A stretch of DNA of 40,412 nt, taken from NCBI GenBank assembly GCA_002633005.1, contig NMRA01001203.1, positions 1 to 40,412 on the forward strand, given 5' to 3'. Below the pieces are notes generated by a model that saw only the letters and a list, made by a program, of their open reading frames with translations, made no database searches and was not told where the DNA came from. The DNA comes from Phoronis australis. Lineage: Eukaryota > Phoronida > Phoronidae. A program made the position numbers and the translations under genes. Shown piece by piece: positions 1-13,600 of this stretch. Each line of letters begins with the position of its first letter. Positions within the stretch are counted from its first letter, which is position 1.

Positions 1-21
1 GAAAACTTCAAAATAACAACT

Positions 22-1431
22 TACCGTATTCGCCGTAATAACCGCCCAGGGCGCTTAGAAAAGTTCGGTTCAGGGGAGGCGCTTATTATAACCCAGGGCG
101 ATTGAAACCCGGTCTCCAAAACGGGTGAAATCGGAAGCTAAGATTCATCAAATTTATGCTCTGTGACGTATATCTAATCAATGAAAGACTTTCAACAAAA
201 CTGTGGTGCATTACTACCAAACTTTACTGCTAAATTACGATCATGTTACAGAAAATTGTGCTGAAATCCCAGGGCGAAAACTCGCCGACTGACTGCCTCG
301 AAATCGCCGCCTTCGATATGGTGACTTCAATGCTTGAATAAAGTTTTTTTCGACTCAAGCAGATTACCTGAAATCCTCATTAAATTTTATAAGTAGCATC
401 TCCAAGATTTTTTAAGTTCTCGTGGAGTCTGGATTAACGGCAGGTTTAAGTACAAATCTGTGCAACATAGTGCCATCTACATGTATGATCGGCAACACGG
501 CGAGAAAAATGTCTGGACGAACACACATGTTGTTGTCACGTGACATTTGTTTTGAAGTTCGTCTGCGAGTAAGCGAGCGCGTGCGTGTCGCCAGAGTTCA
601 TTTGCCAAAGCAGAGACCGTCTTTTGACCAGAGCCACGCAATCTAACTAGCTAGATGTGTCTAAAGAAATTTGCACAAGCAGTAGGCTTAAACCAGAGTG
701 TGTTTCATTCAGCACTTGCCGGTCTCGTGCTAAAAACGTTCGACATTTGTCTCGGTAAGGCCCATATTAGTGGCCGTGTAGCTGGATGCGTACGTAACTA
801 TTTAACAGTTATTTTTCGGTGTAAGGGTGTGTAAGCATTCACTGTCAGTTGTCATTTTATCGGATATTCGGCTTTAAAACACCAATTATGGTTAATCAAA
901 CAATCCATCTCAAAAATAACGCAAACATGTTTTATAGTATTAGAAATTGTCGGAAATTGGTGCCAATATTCATTTCTTATCGATGCTATGCTACCCGTTT
1001 CATGAATGGATAGTTCCCAACTGTCTTTGATGACAGGTTCATGGATGTAGCGCGCGCTTCCTGGCCACGTGCGTTTAACACCGAGTTATTTTTATTCATG
1101 AGACAGTCGATGTGTACTGAAAGGTCAGACCATAGTGGGACGCGGTCGTCGCGAGAGCGTAGCAACGCTGTTGCGTTCTTTTTGAAGCGCTGCGTTACTT
1201 TGAAGTGTAAAGTCACGGCTAAATACAAACGTAGCAGTGCCGCTTGTGGTCTAGAAGACCCATGCAAAATTTTTTGATAAATTGAAGACGCTGTAGCCGA
1301 ATTTTAGGACTGTAGGTACGTCATTGTTTGCATGTACACGTTCATGGACTGGGCGCTTATTTCTGCAAAATCTGAAAATGCGTGGGGGGGCGCTTATAGG
1401 GGCATGGGCGGTTATTACGGCGAATACGGTA
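22..1431. mobile_element. 1.4 kb inverted-repeat DNA element (TACCGTA family)
   Basis: The ends are inverted copies: TACCGTATTCGCCGTAATAA at 22 and its reverse complement finishing at 1431, each continuing into GGGCGCTTA-type subterminal motifs (CCGCCCAGGGCGCTTA at the left, GGGCATGGGCGGTTATTA at the right). No transposase was recognised inside, so it is likely non-autonomous. No convincing target-site duplication was seen. Short open frames at 422-646 and 1041-1277 have no recognisable product. Confidence 0.8.
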
Positions 1432-1932
1432 TACCAAATATCTTGCTTGACAACCAAACTAACAGGTCAGAAAACCCAACAGAATAATATCTGACTTGAC
1501 TGAAAAATAGAGGCTTTACAATGCAAAATAACTAACTTGAGCCTCAAACAAGCTCCTAATTCCAAGGTCAGACCAGCAAAAACTTCAAAAGTCTCAAATA
1601 CCTACATAAGCCTGAGTTTTAAAACAAAAAGTGCTAGGAATAATTCACAAGGCTTATTAGAAAATTACTATGTATAATAACTTGAATAATTCACCGAGTA
1701 ATTGGACTTCTGCAACTTTGAACATGGAACTTAAACTTTAGATACTTAAAACGCAAACTTAAGGTCAAAAACAAAAGATGAAGAATCTCACTGAGCATGC
1801 CCAAACTAGACGCCAGTCAACAGAGACACGTATTGGCAGAAACTCTATTCAATGTAAACGAACACTAATAGAATCTACTGTTCTCCAGTAACAATCCCAT
1901 TTGGTAAACAGTAATTTATATTTGAATCAAAT
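1432..1932. other. no feature recognised
   Basis: AT-rich sequence between the inverted-repeat element and the tandem repeat. I see no coding, RNA or repeat signal here. Confidence 0.6.
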
Positions 1933-2725
1933 GGAATTGTTTTTTGTGGTACCTTGAATATATGAGCTAGCTTCTTTTTGGGTGTCATTTTTTAGTTTCT
2001 AGCGGACCCTCTCCAGAGGACAGTTTGTCTGTCATGAGTCATTCAGTGTTCATTGCGGCATGATTGTTGATTTTAGTCAGTTTTAGCCAGTACCTCGAAT
2101 ATCCAATATAGCTCAACTTTTAATGACATACCGTGTTTGGGATTTTAGTTATTTCTGGCGGAGAGTATATTTTGTGTGTTATGGGGCATTTAGTGATCAT
2201 TGACATGAGTTGAATTACATGGATATGGAATTAGTTTCTCGTAGTACCTCGAATGTGTGAGCTAGCTCATTTTTGAGGAGTCATTTTTGGATTTTTAGCA
2301 GACCCTTTACAGAGTTCAATTTGTCTGTTATGGGTCATTCAGTTTTCAGTGCAGTACAATATTTATTGTTCATTTTAAATCAGTGGTAGGTGGTACCTTG
2401 AAAATATAATCTAGCTCAAATTCCCAATGCAATACGGCGATTCACATTTTTGGGGGTTTCTGGTGGGCACATCCCAGAATGTATTTTGTCTGTCATAGGG
2501 CACTTAGTGATCAGTGACATGCATTGAAATGTATGGAATTGGTTTTTTGTTGTACCTCGAATGTATGAGCTAGCTCACTTTTGGGGCACCCTTTTTAGAT
2601 TTCTTCCAGACTTATTCCAGAATACAATTTGTCTGTCATAGGTCATTAGGTGTTCAATACGGTATTTTTTCCATTTGAAATCAGTTTTGGCCGGTACCTC
2701 TAATGTCTAATCTAGCACATTGCTG
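1933..2725 (+). repeat. ~300 bp tandem repeat built from two related half-units
   Basis: GGAATT...GTACCTCGAATGTRTGAGCTAGCT recurs at 1933, 2227 and 2535 (spacing 294 and 308 bp), each followed by TTTGTCTGTYATRRGTCATT. Between them lies a second, related ~150 bp half-unit (about 2073, 2370 and 2670) that also has a TACCTCGAAT-like motif, AGCTCA and TTTGTSTGTYATRGGGCA. The pattern is A-B-A-B-A-B, with the last B cut short. Copies are diverged by substitutions and small indels. Confidence 0.85.
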
Positions 2726-2751
2726 GCCCCTTGTAAGGTTACCAGTGGCCA

Positions 2752-3152
2752 GTTGCATGAAACAGTCCCAATAAGGACTCAACTAAGTTCCCCAAGTCTT
2801 TTGCGTATATTTGCTTTGTTCTTTATTTACAGATGTAATATTTTTATTGTGATCTCTTCTTTAAATAAAATGACAATTTCTAATAATAGAACTAAAAACT
2901 GTGCCCTTAACACGATCAGAATATTTAGGGACTTAAATTAGGGGTGTTGCATGATAAGATCTCAACTTATTTTCAATAATACTGAGAATTCAATGTAGAA
3001 TTCACCCTCGATTTGTATCAAAAACAAAAATGAACTTAGTACTGGGACTCAAACAGCATCAGAAAAGACGGCTCTTGTCTTCACAAGTCCACAAATACGC
3101 AGTAGATTTAGGGAACTTAGTTGAGTCCCTATTTGGGACTGTTTCATGCAAC
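2752..3152. mobile_element. 401 bp MITE with ~40 bp terminal inverted repeats
   Basis: GTTGCATGAAACAGTCCCAA begins at 2752 and its near-exact inverse TTGGGACTGTTTCATGCAAC ends at 3152; the repeat continues inwards through GGACTCAACTAAGTTCCC and its complement. Internal open frames (2720-2941, 3030-3287) run across the ends and are not genes. The 8 bp flanks are similar but not identical, so target-site length is unresolved. Confidence 0.85.
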
Positions 3153-4555
3153 CGTGCACAGGGGCCACACCCAGAGTGCAGACATATGCAGACATCTATT
3201 TCTCTATATACTGAAGTGGACTCGAAGTGCGCCTTTGGTCTGATGTTGGTACCTTGTTCATTTATGCTCTGGGCTACCAGTCTATAAGGATGTTTAACTC
3301 ATATTCCACATATGTAATGTTCTTACTAAAAAGTCCCGTAAATAATAATGTGACATAAAGGGTGAATTTGTTTTAATTGATGCCGAATGCTAATAGTTTT
3401 ACAGATAACACATCATCTATTCTGCCTTACCACTAAGCTCAATAATGCTTGGAGAAGGGTGTAACTGTCATCATACCAATGGTTTTCTCTGTGTGTAGTA
3501 GTTGAAGATGTTTAAAAATGTCCCTGATAAGTGTCACACAGTGATTCCAAAGCACCGAAATCATAAACAAGTTCGAACAAGGATAGAACAGATATATTAT
3601 GCATCAGCTGGCATCATGAACAATTATGAATCAACGAGACAATGACACGCACAATGGTACATAATTAGGCACACGGTAAACACTTGTCATGTTAAAGAAA
3701 GTATATCATCCTGGTAGAGTACAAAATACTGCAGAGTTCTAGTTCATGTTTCCAATAGTCCTCTACTATAATTGCATCAATGTCGAGTGAGCTGAGTCCA
3801 AAGTTCTGTTTCAGTCTATTACAACGCTATCGAAACGTGGACGTCACACAGCCATTTACACTTGACCAAATGTCTTAATACCACCATGTCGGGGTCTGAT
3901 CATTCTGCGTTCACGCCACTTTAGCTTCATGCCATCCAGTCGATAACTAGACCAATCTCTTATACTCTCAGACATGATTTTCTCCTGCGAAATCCACACC
4001 CCAACTCCCGGCTGGCCATCTCTGACAGCCCTCACCACAAGTTCCACATTTACAAATAACGTTAGCCTGTACTTCTACAGACTAGTGAATGAGGCTGACC
4101 CCTGGCCTCTCAAATCTCAACAGGAACTAACTGTGCAAAAATCCAGCCTCTGGCTTTCATGTCTCAATAAACAACAACTGTACAATGCATCAGCTACACT
4201 GGACACCCTTTGCTTTAGTGTCACGTTTGTTGGCAGCAAATAATTTCACTGTTCTACAGTTAAACACCATGCACTGCCTAAGGTATGTTCATAAACAAAT
4301 ACATCAATATATCGATATTTTACAATTAGATGTTATTCACATTACATTTTAATAGTCTGCAAATGCCAGTTTTGTGTTGTAACTAAATGATTTGAAACTG
4401 GTGTTGTTGTTTATAGGTTTGGTATAATTGCCAAATCTACAAAAGAAAATTTCATTCACATCAACATTTTGTGGTGTGGGAAAATCGTTTTAGTTTGCCA
4501 CCCATTTTTATGAGGGCTTGTGATCTGATAAAATAAGCCATATATACTCATTTAG
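3153..4555. other. non-coding, upstream of the first EXOC2 exon; one coding-like minus-strand patch
   Basis: Mostly featureless AT-rich DNA. On the minus strand 4047-3856 is open for 63 codons starting at an ATG, with balanced composition (GQPGVGVWISQEKI, later SSYRLDGMKLKWRERR). I do not recognise the product; it may be a decayed transposon or retroelement fragment. Confidence 0.35.
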
Positions 4556-4629
4556 GTGTTCAGCAACTTGATAAGAAGGAGGCATGGGTTGTGGATATGG
4601 ATGATGAGTTTGGAGGTACTACTCAGTTG
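4556..4629 (+). CDS. EXOC2: EXOC2 exon a (first visible)
   Basis: Acceptor TTTAG, then two bases completing a split codon and 24 codons (VQQLDKKEAWVVDMDD...GGTTQL), ending in phase 0 at donor GTAAGT. KEAWVVD matches KEDWIVD of vertebrate EXOC2. The preceding exon must end in phase 1; I found no matching exon in 1-4555, so it probably lies before the window. Confidence 0.92.
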
Positions 4630-7600
4630 GTAAGTATAAACAGCTTTGCGAACTCCTTGCTGTTAGGGGTTAACCAGCTCTTTTATTTGTGGTGTACTCT
4701 GTGAATGCCTGGCTTTTGGTGACTCAGAGGTAAAATGCTACATGTCATGTATTAGTCAATGTAATAATGATACTGTCGGTTTGGGCTGGAGATAAAAGAT
4801 TTATGTAGGCTACTTGTTTTTAGACTCTGTAAGGGAGGTGACTGTATAAGGAATATAGTTTATAGAATCCCCTTGTATGTTTGTTGAGATCTTCTTTTAA
4901 GGGTTGTAGGGGTTAGTCTTTTGAAATTGACATGCAAGGTCAGTGAAACTATTTTTTATAAACCTTGCTCTTAGTCATATTATCCCAGTTGCCTGTTTAA
5001 ATAAGTACAGTGTAGCAAAAGGTTTTATGTCCTTGGCTGAGAAGACAATTGTTTTATTACTCCTGATCATTTTGAATAACCAAGCCTGTAATGCCTATTA
5101 TGAACTAGATAGTTATAAACCTCGTGTTATAGTACTTAACACAGCTGTACACAGCCAACTGTGCTTGATCATTACTCATCATAAAAGATTTTTTATATGA
5201 ATTCACCGTTAACGTTAGGGTTAACGCCCTGGGCGGTTAAATTGGCAAACCCAACAAATCGGGGGGTGGGTGGTTAACCAGACATGGGCGCTTAAACGTG
5301 AAATTTCAAGAAATCCAGGGTGGGCGGTTAACTGAACATGGGTGCTTATTATGACAGGCAACTGCCCTGGGTGGTTAATCTTACCTCCTGATCTAAGTCC
5401 CCACCATGTACTCGGAACGCGTAGCACTTTTCAAAGAGTGTTATCGTTACGTCGCCACATGATGGGAAAAAGGTCATAACAGCGGATGATCCCAAGAAAG
5501 GTTCTCTTGCCCTAGTCTATTAAATTTACAGAATTCCTGAGTAATAGCCCCGTGCCGTCCTGAGGTCTTGTTATTTTGCCCTGTAGAGTGCAGACGACCA
5601 GTCACCATGCAGCCTCTACTTGGTTTGCAACTGTTTCAAGATGTGACCTTGCTTAAGTGCATGCGTGCAAGCTTCACGTGTTGCAGAGGTCACAGCAGAT
5701 ATCAAATGTATGGTTACAGTCTCGTACTAGCAGCCAAGTTCGTAGTCAGAGAGCAGTTTTAAAATAAGTTGTAATAAAAGTTTGAAAAACTTAATTCAGA
5801 TGTTTTTTGTGTTTGGGATGTTTATAGTCGACACTCCGTGACTCAATAACATTTTCAGCGTATGGTTCTACGGCTAGCTGTTTTATCTCGACTGCCCGGC
5901 ATTACTCACTTGCCGTTGCGCCAAACATGCTCGGCAAAGAAGTAGGCCTAAGACAAGAAACGGGGTTAAGCGGCCGTGAGCCACACATCAATCAAGAATA
6001 AAATTTCGAGCCACGGCATAAATATGTGACAAAACGCCTTAAAACAGCGATGTTTCAATTCATTCTTAAACGATCACCTTACCAAACTTCCTGGTGGAAA
6101 AACAATATTTTTCATGCAAGATGTCGAGATTATCCTATTTATATCACTTGCAATATCGCACTGCGGCACTGTTCGGTCCCGCTGTTAGCGTGCAATGTCT
6201 CAGTTGGCTGACAATCGTGACTTGGAAATGCCTTCAAGTAATATAAAGGCCTCTTTCAATATACATCTCGTTTTTTAAGGCTAAAGATAGCGGCGGAATT
6301 CAGCACGCATGTGGGGCCTACGTGTGAGTCACCTGTCAATCACATGTGAAGGTAACATGCACCCCAAAGTGTGGGAACTTGCGCACCTGCATAAAGTCAC
6401 ACATCAAAATAGAATAGCTCTAAGTAACAAAAACGGGCGTGACTATGTACTTTTAAGCTGTTGTTACGAAAGACCCAGTTCATTACGATATTCCTCCGTT
6501 GCCAATGTTCCCCAAAACTACGATGTTAAGTCTATTCTGATATTTCCCGGCTCGATGCTCCCTGAGTCCATGCCCGTAGCTAGCTACGTGAATCTCCTAC
6601 CCACTATCGCCAATTTTCAGTCAGTCTACGCCGTAGATGTTTCAAACTCCATGGTAAGAATTTTTGTTCAGGCTGAAACTGGCCAATGTATAAACAAAAT
6701 TATTCTGGATGGCTAAAAAGGGATGTGGAAATGATCATACAGTCACGCTTATACATGGGGGCTGACGCAAGAAATAATAAAGAACAGCCAGCGGCATTAG
6801 TTAAATCTGCCAACGTCAGTTTGCCTGAGATGCGATAAGCGAAAAACAAAATTTGACTCGCAGTTTTTTATTAGCTCAAGATCATACACAAACATACATT
6901 ATTGTCAACCTTTGAATTCAGAAATCGATAGGCAGCAACGAAATCGGTAACCCGTAAAGCACTTGTACAGTCCCTTCGGTCGCCACACATCTTCTATAAC
7001 CCGGCAGTTACATTCATCAAAATATTGAGAATTTGACATCTTTCCGTGAGTTGTGAGATTTGTTCAAAATACGAGAGCTTCCCACCTTAATAGAATTTGG
7101 AGGGTTGGCAAAACCATTGTCACATTTCTCTGGCCTGATTTTTTTGAATACATGTTTTATCTAGTACACTGCAGACGGAAACTCAGCGCAGCAGACAAAG
7201 TCGCTGAAAACGGAGGTTTTGACGCCGGCGGCGTTCTTAAACTTTGCAAACATGGGAAGAAAATATAGTGAATGTTTAAGTATTATATTTTGAAGTGAGT
7301 CCATGTATTGTAATTCACATTGCTAAACCACCGTCTCGGAGGCGCTCGTGATCATCGATCTTTTTCTAAAAGTCAGGGAATCGCGCGTTTCCTAAGCACT
7401 GGGCACTAAATTTTCATTCTTTAAAAGTCGGGGATAGGCGCTTAACCGAGAGGTGGGCGCTGAACTGGAAATCTTCAAAAATCGCAGGGGGGCGCTTAGC
7501 TGAGCAGTGGGCGGTTAAATCGATAATCCACCTAAAGTAGGGGGTGGGCAGTTAACTGAGCATGGACGTTAACCCAAACGTTTACGGCATATTAATCATT

Positions 7601-10600
7601 TGTATGAAATCATTTGAATGGTATGATATGATATAAATGATAAGAATTCATATTAAGAGTAAGACTATATATATCCCTGGGTTCCATTTAAATGATGATA
7701 ACATTAAATAAGATTCCTTTTGAACCAAAAAGATGTACATTGTCAGAGGTTGTCGGTGTACTGTCGTTTCGTCCATTTCTCATAGAGTTGGTTCATTACC
7801 AGTCTCCGCCCTCTCTATGTATGCAGCAGACCAGAAGTTGTGACAAATCTTTTTTCACGTGGTCACAGAACTATCATGGCACAGTCACTGCCTTTCAAGT
7901 GTATGTTACATCGTAGCCATGCAAAACTTAGCTTATGACCGTGCAATCTACAAAGACTGGAACGTTAAAAAATATTATTGAACAGATCTTACCGTAAACG
8001 TTCGGGTTGACGCTCATACTCACTTAACCGCCCAACCCCTAGTTTAGGTGGATTTTCGATTTAAGTGCCCACTGCTCGGTTAAGCGCCCCTCTGCGATTT
8101 TTGAAGATTTCCAAGTTAAGCGCCCATCTCTCGATTAAGCGCCCATCCTGGACTTTGAAGATTGAAAATTTAGCGCCCAGTGCTAAAGAAATGCTGGATT
8201 CCCCGACTTTTAGATCAATGATCACAATGAGTGCAACGACGGCCTCGGAGCCGGCAGTTTGGCAATGTCAATTATAGTACAAGTAACAAATTGTCCCGAG
8301 TCATGGATTTACTTCAAAATATTATTCTTGAACGTTTTTGTCACTTTATCTTCTTCCCATGTTCACAAAGTTGAACAATCCCGCCGCCCTTAATACCTCC
8401 GCTTTTAGCAATGTGGTCTCCCGCACTGAGTTTTTGTCTGCAGTGCACTAGATAAAACATGTAGTCAAAAAATCAGGCCAGAGATATGTGGCAGTGGCTT
8501 GCCAAGCCTTCCAATTCGCCTTAGGTGGGAAGCTCTCGCATTTTGAAGATTTCCCATAACTCACGGAGAGAGGTCAAATTCTCCCTATTTTGATGAATGT
8601 AATTGCCAGGTTATCGATGTTTTGTGGCGACCAAATGGACAGTGTGCCTCACCGACTTGCTGTCTTTTGATTTCTATATTCAAAGGTTTGCAATACGTTA
8701 CTGGATATTTGTGTATCATCTTGAAGTAATAAAAAACTGCAAGTCAAATTTTGTTATTCGCTTATATCTGGCGTTAGAAGATTTCGCCAATGTCTCTGGC
8801 GGTTCATTATAATACAATTTCTTGCAACAACGACCCCCGCCTAGGCGTGACTGTGAGTTATCGTATCCACCTACCCGTTTTAGGTTTTGGAATACCGAAC
8901 TCGTCCGGGTTACCACCCATGCTCGGCTTACTGCCCACCCTGAAATTTTCAATTTTTCAATTTTAAGCACCCATGTTCGGCTTACCGCCCACCCCTTTTT
9001 TTATTATTGAGACCTCCTTAAAAGTGTGCTTTTGTGAACGTTCGTCTCGCAAAACTAAGATTTCAAAACGTGCGCAACTCGCTTACCTTTCAATGACGAT
9101 GAATCAGTTTTAGGGGAATCGGGAACTTGCCTTACTATGGCGGAACTTGACAAGAATTTCAAGTCCGCGGACTACCTTTCTGGATTTCCCGTGACAGTAC
9201 ATGAAACATAACCACCCTGAGCAATGAAGTAAAAAAAACACTACCACACTCGGCTGGTACATGACCAACGATTTTGAAAACTCCACCGACACTATTTTGG
9301 AGGCATTGTTTTGAATACAAGCAGATACGGGCCGTTGTTCCGTGTCTTCGTTAAACGCGTGTTTTTAATGACTCACTCCTGACACCAAAATGGAAGTGCC
9401 CAACCAAAAGCAACAGCACAAGAAATCAACTTGAAATCAAGCGCAACTCGAACATTCTATCCACATCTACGTGGTCAAAAACTTTTTTTGAACTCTTGGT
9501 TTGCCTGTTGACTTTTTACGTGATGTGTTTTTGCTTTTTTACACCATGTTTTGCTTCATTACTTTCGCAGCCGACAGACCACCCCTATTGCCTAATAATA
9601 GTACCATCCGATTGTTGAGCATGTGCTTTGAACAAATTCGGAGAGGTCGGTGTTGGCTGTTCAACACAGAAAGAAATATATAATGTATGTAAAATGTTAC
9701 ATTGTTCAAACTACTAGGTTTAAAGTGTTAAGAAGAAAGCCCGGCTGTCAATCATTAGCACGTGTTAGGTTGCCAAAGTAAATAGAGGTAGCATATCTGT
9801 ACAAAATCACCTGCTTCCCGTAGCAATACTTGACGATCTAGCGTAGTCTTGCGTTATCTTACTTTTCTCTCAAGAAACTTGGCCTACTGAAGGCACGTCT
9901 ATCTGTAAGAACACCTCAGTTCCAAGACATAACGAGTAGCGACCGAGGTACGTAAAATCCAATCATGCTCGGGATCACGGTGTCACTGGCGTGCGCGCTA
10001 TTCCACTTCAGGCCATCGAAGTCCGTTCCTTCAATCTGCCTACGTGTATTTTAACTGGCATGATTGAAGACACTGTAGCTCCATAAGGGTAAAATCGGTC
10101 CTTTGTGCAGCAAGCACCCACTCCCGATTTTTCAAAAATTTCAATTTTAACCGCCCATGCTTGGCTTACCGCCCACCCCCTGGTTTTTAGATTCCCAATT
10201 TAAGCGCCCTGGGCAGTAACCCGCACGAGTACTGTAGTTTTCTTTCTACATTGGCCAGTTTCAGCCTGAACAAAATTCTTACCATTCGACTCTGAAATAT
10301 CTACGATGTAGACTGACTGAAACTTGGCGACTGTGGTGATGACGTGCACGCAGTTAGTAAAATAAAATCTTTCCCCAGTCATAGTGTGTTTTGTAAAATA
10401 AAATCTTTAGCAAATGCTAGTTTTTGAGTAATGCCATTGCGGTAACTTTTGATTGACGACTGGCTCATGTCTGCTTACCCCCGATTCTCATGCATGGCAT
10501 TTTTCACGCAACTGGAAGTGAGCAACGCCGGGCGGTCAAGACAAAACAGCTAGCCGCAGAACCATACGTTACGGAAAATGTCATTGAGTCACCGAGTCTT

Positions 10601-13600
10601 TAACGTAAACATCCCAAATACACAAAGAACAACTTGATTAGTTTTTCAAACTTTTATTACATCAAATTTTAAAAGTGCTCTCTAATTTGGAACTTGACAG
10701 CATAAATTTGATGTCTGCTATGACCTCTGCAACACGTGAAGCTCGCACTCACACGCTTCTGCAGTGTCATAGCGTGAGAATAGTCGTAATCCAAGTTTTT
10801 GTCACTGGTCGTCTACACATTAACACTACATCTCTAATAAGATCGCAGGGCGGCACGGGGCTATTACTCACCAATTTTGTGAATTTAATTGTAAATAACT
10901 ATTCTGAGGACAAAAGAACATTTGCTGGTATGCCATTTTTACCAATATTTGGCGACGTAACGATGAAGCTCTTTGAAAAGTGCTACGCTTTCCGAGTACG
11001 TGTGTCGTGTGGGACTCACATTATAAGGTAAGATTAACCGACTAGGGCGGTTGTCTGTCGTAATAAGCACCCATGTTCGGTTAACCGCCCACCCCCAATT
11101 TCCTGAAATTTCACATTTAAGCGCCCATGTATGGTTAACCACCCACCCCCCAATTTTTGGGTTTGCCAATTTAACCACCCAGGGCGTTAACCCAAACATA
11201 TACGGTATTACTCGTCCCAATATGGCGGGCAGTCTGAAAATTGCACAACTGTTTGAAACAGCGGAATCTGTAGTTTTTTCAAGAGCAGGCATTCCCTTAT
11301 CGGGATAAATTGGAGCTTCTCTAAAATTGAACTAGCTCAAAATTGGAAAAAATTAATATTTTTTTGACTGTCAGAAATCAGTTAGATTTTACCGTAAATG
11401 ATCAAGAGAGCTTTCCCATGAAGGATGTTATGAATGACAATCATATAATATCATCCTGTTGATCATTTAGTATCAGCCTGATATGAATTTATATCAACTA
11501 CAATAAGTGTGTAACAATTTTTATTTAGTTGTGCACCGCACTGTGTAATTCGTGTTGAGTCATAAAATTGGTCTCGCTCGTACATCCAGCAGTCATTCGT
11601 TATTTCCAGCCACTTTTGTTCGAAAACATAGTTAACGAAACGTTGCAACACTTACATGAAGTGGCGACAAAGCAGAAGCCAGGTGAAGTTGAGGTGAGTC
11701 AAGTTCTGTTACCGATTGAAACCCAAAGAGATCCTTGTTGTGTGCTTATTGACACCGTCTTTGCTTGCTATCCAGATTTTGATACCAAAATGTTATTTGA
11801 AATTTGACTCTCATTGATTAGTTGCTGTGGATTCTTATTCATTGATTTTTTCCTTTTATATGTCGCCATCTTAGTTTCATCAGGTGGAAAATTTTCCAAA
11901 GGTGAATGTATGACATCATTTTGAAACTCTTTACCTTCACCATTCTCAACACGCGTAATGCATTGTGTAAATATCCACGTGGTCTGACGGCACTGTCAAT
12001 TGCCTGACTGTCAAAACCTTAAATGTCGGTACTGTTGTTTTCCATCAGATCTTCAGCCAGCGCCCCATCCAGAAGATGGTAATAGAAATGTGTGTACAGC
12101 TACTGCGCTCCTTCCGACATTGTCTGGCAGTGCTGGCCTTCAAGCCTAGGGAACTGCCACAAACACTGTATGTGCACGATAAGTAGTATCAGTAAAACCA
12201 CACCACTTTAGGACCAATTTGCCCAACGGTGAAATTTTGTTTTATCATTTTTCCATGTTCCAAGTTCTATACCATAGCTACCATCGGATGTCTTGAAAAA
12301 AGATGACCATTCACAGCAATGTTAAAAGCACTTGAAAAATAGAACAAGGGACAGTTTTGGCAATTATATTTTTTTGAAATTGGAGAGATATTCATCTGTT
12401 TCAACTGATTTGGTTTGTCTTTTGTCCTAATCATTACTGTCCTCAATATTGGTTTGAAGGCAAGGTGATTGAAGAAAGAGGAAGACGAAGAGAACACGTC
12501 TACCATCAATCATTGAAGTAAATCAAAAATAAGGCTTTCACATAGTGCCAGTAAGTGCACGCCCTTGAAATGTGTCACAAATAGCAAATACCAGAGGCAA
12601 TATGGTAAAGCTTTAGAGCTGTGTGATTCCAACCCTTTTGCACAATCAAATTTCCTGGCAAAGAACTGGAATTAAGCCATCATTTGCGTTTGGATCAGTA
12701 AAGCCTCCAGTCATGTAAAACACTTGACATTGTAACAGATGGTATTCAAAGCTTTATTGTCTGTGCAAACTTTTTGTTATTTTTTTGTTATGAAATAAAC
12801 CTGCAATTATTACAGCATCACAGTTCAAAATAAAAAACGGGCATACATATTTGCGTTCACACATCCCAAGGTATCTAGATATCGAAAAAAGCTGTAAACC
12901 GTGGTGGTATAGCCGCCATCTTCTACTGATGTCACCATAGTGACACTGAATGCAAACTTGCTGCATTGCAAAAAAAGTAAATTATTTCCGAGTTATTTCG
13001 AGAATGTTTTTGATACAGCACTCCTTTTGAGAATGTTTCTGATACAGTACTCGTTTTGATCGCAGGATTGCTATTACAGTTACAATGAAATGAATTCTTG
13101 GCACAAACTTTTCATCCACATCTGGTACTATGGTTGTGAGCTGTGACAACATGGTTTTCTTTAATAGCTGGTTGGCTTCTTATGAAACTTTCAGATATTA
13201 TGCTTTATCAACTATAATTCTTCAAAACGCTTTTAAGAATTGTTTTTAAAATGGTCCACTTTTGCATGAGTAGCTTTCAAAAATAATATGATGTTTTTGG
13301 AAAATTATATACGATGCATAACATGAAAAGAAATTGAATAATTATGTAGAAAACTGTAACTGATACAGCATTTTTGAAATATCACCTTGAATATTTACTC
13401 AAACAAAATTTGGTCATGTTGTTAGTACAATTGTTTTGCTTTGAATGTACCTTTTTTTTACAAAATTTCACAAAAAAAACATGGCCATGATTGGTTTGAA
13501 GTCAAAAATAAAATTCTACATTTTTTCTGCTTTCACAAAATATGTACTTCTACATAGTTGAAATCAATGCTTGTTATGCGCCCACATATTTATATGTGGA

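Noticed and set aside
10675-11308. Open frames of 85-118 codons on both strands
   Set aside because: They lie in the arm of the inverted-repeat transposon, and their apparent repeats (for example THVRLTAHP) are translations of the subterminal motifs.
11560-11609. Upstream extension of EXOC2 exon b
   Set aside because: The frame is open, but no acceptor there fits phase 0, and homology to EXOC2 starts exactly at the acceptor before 11610.
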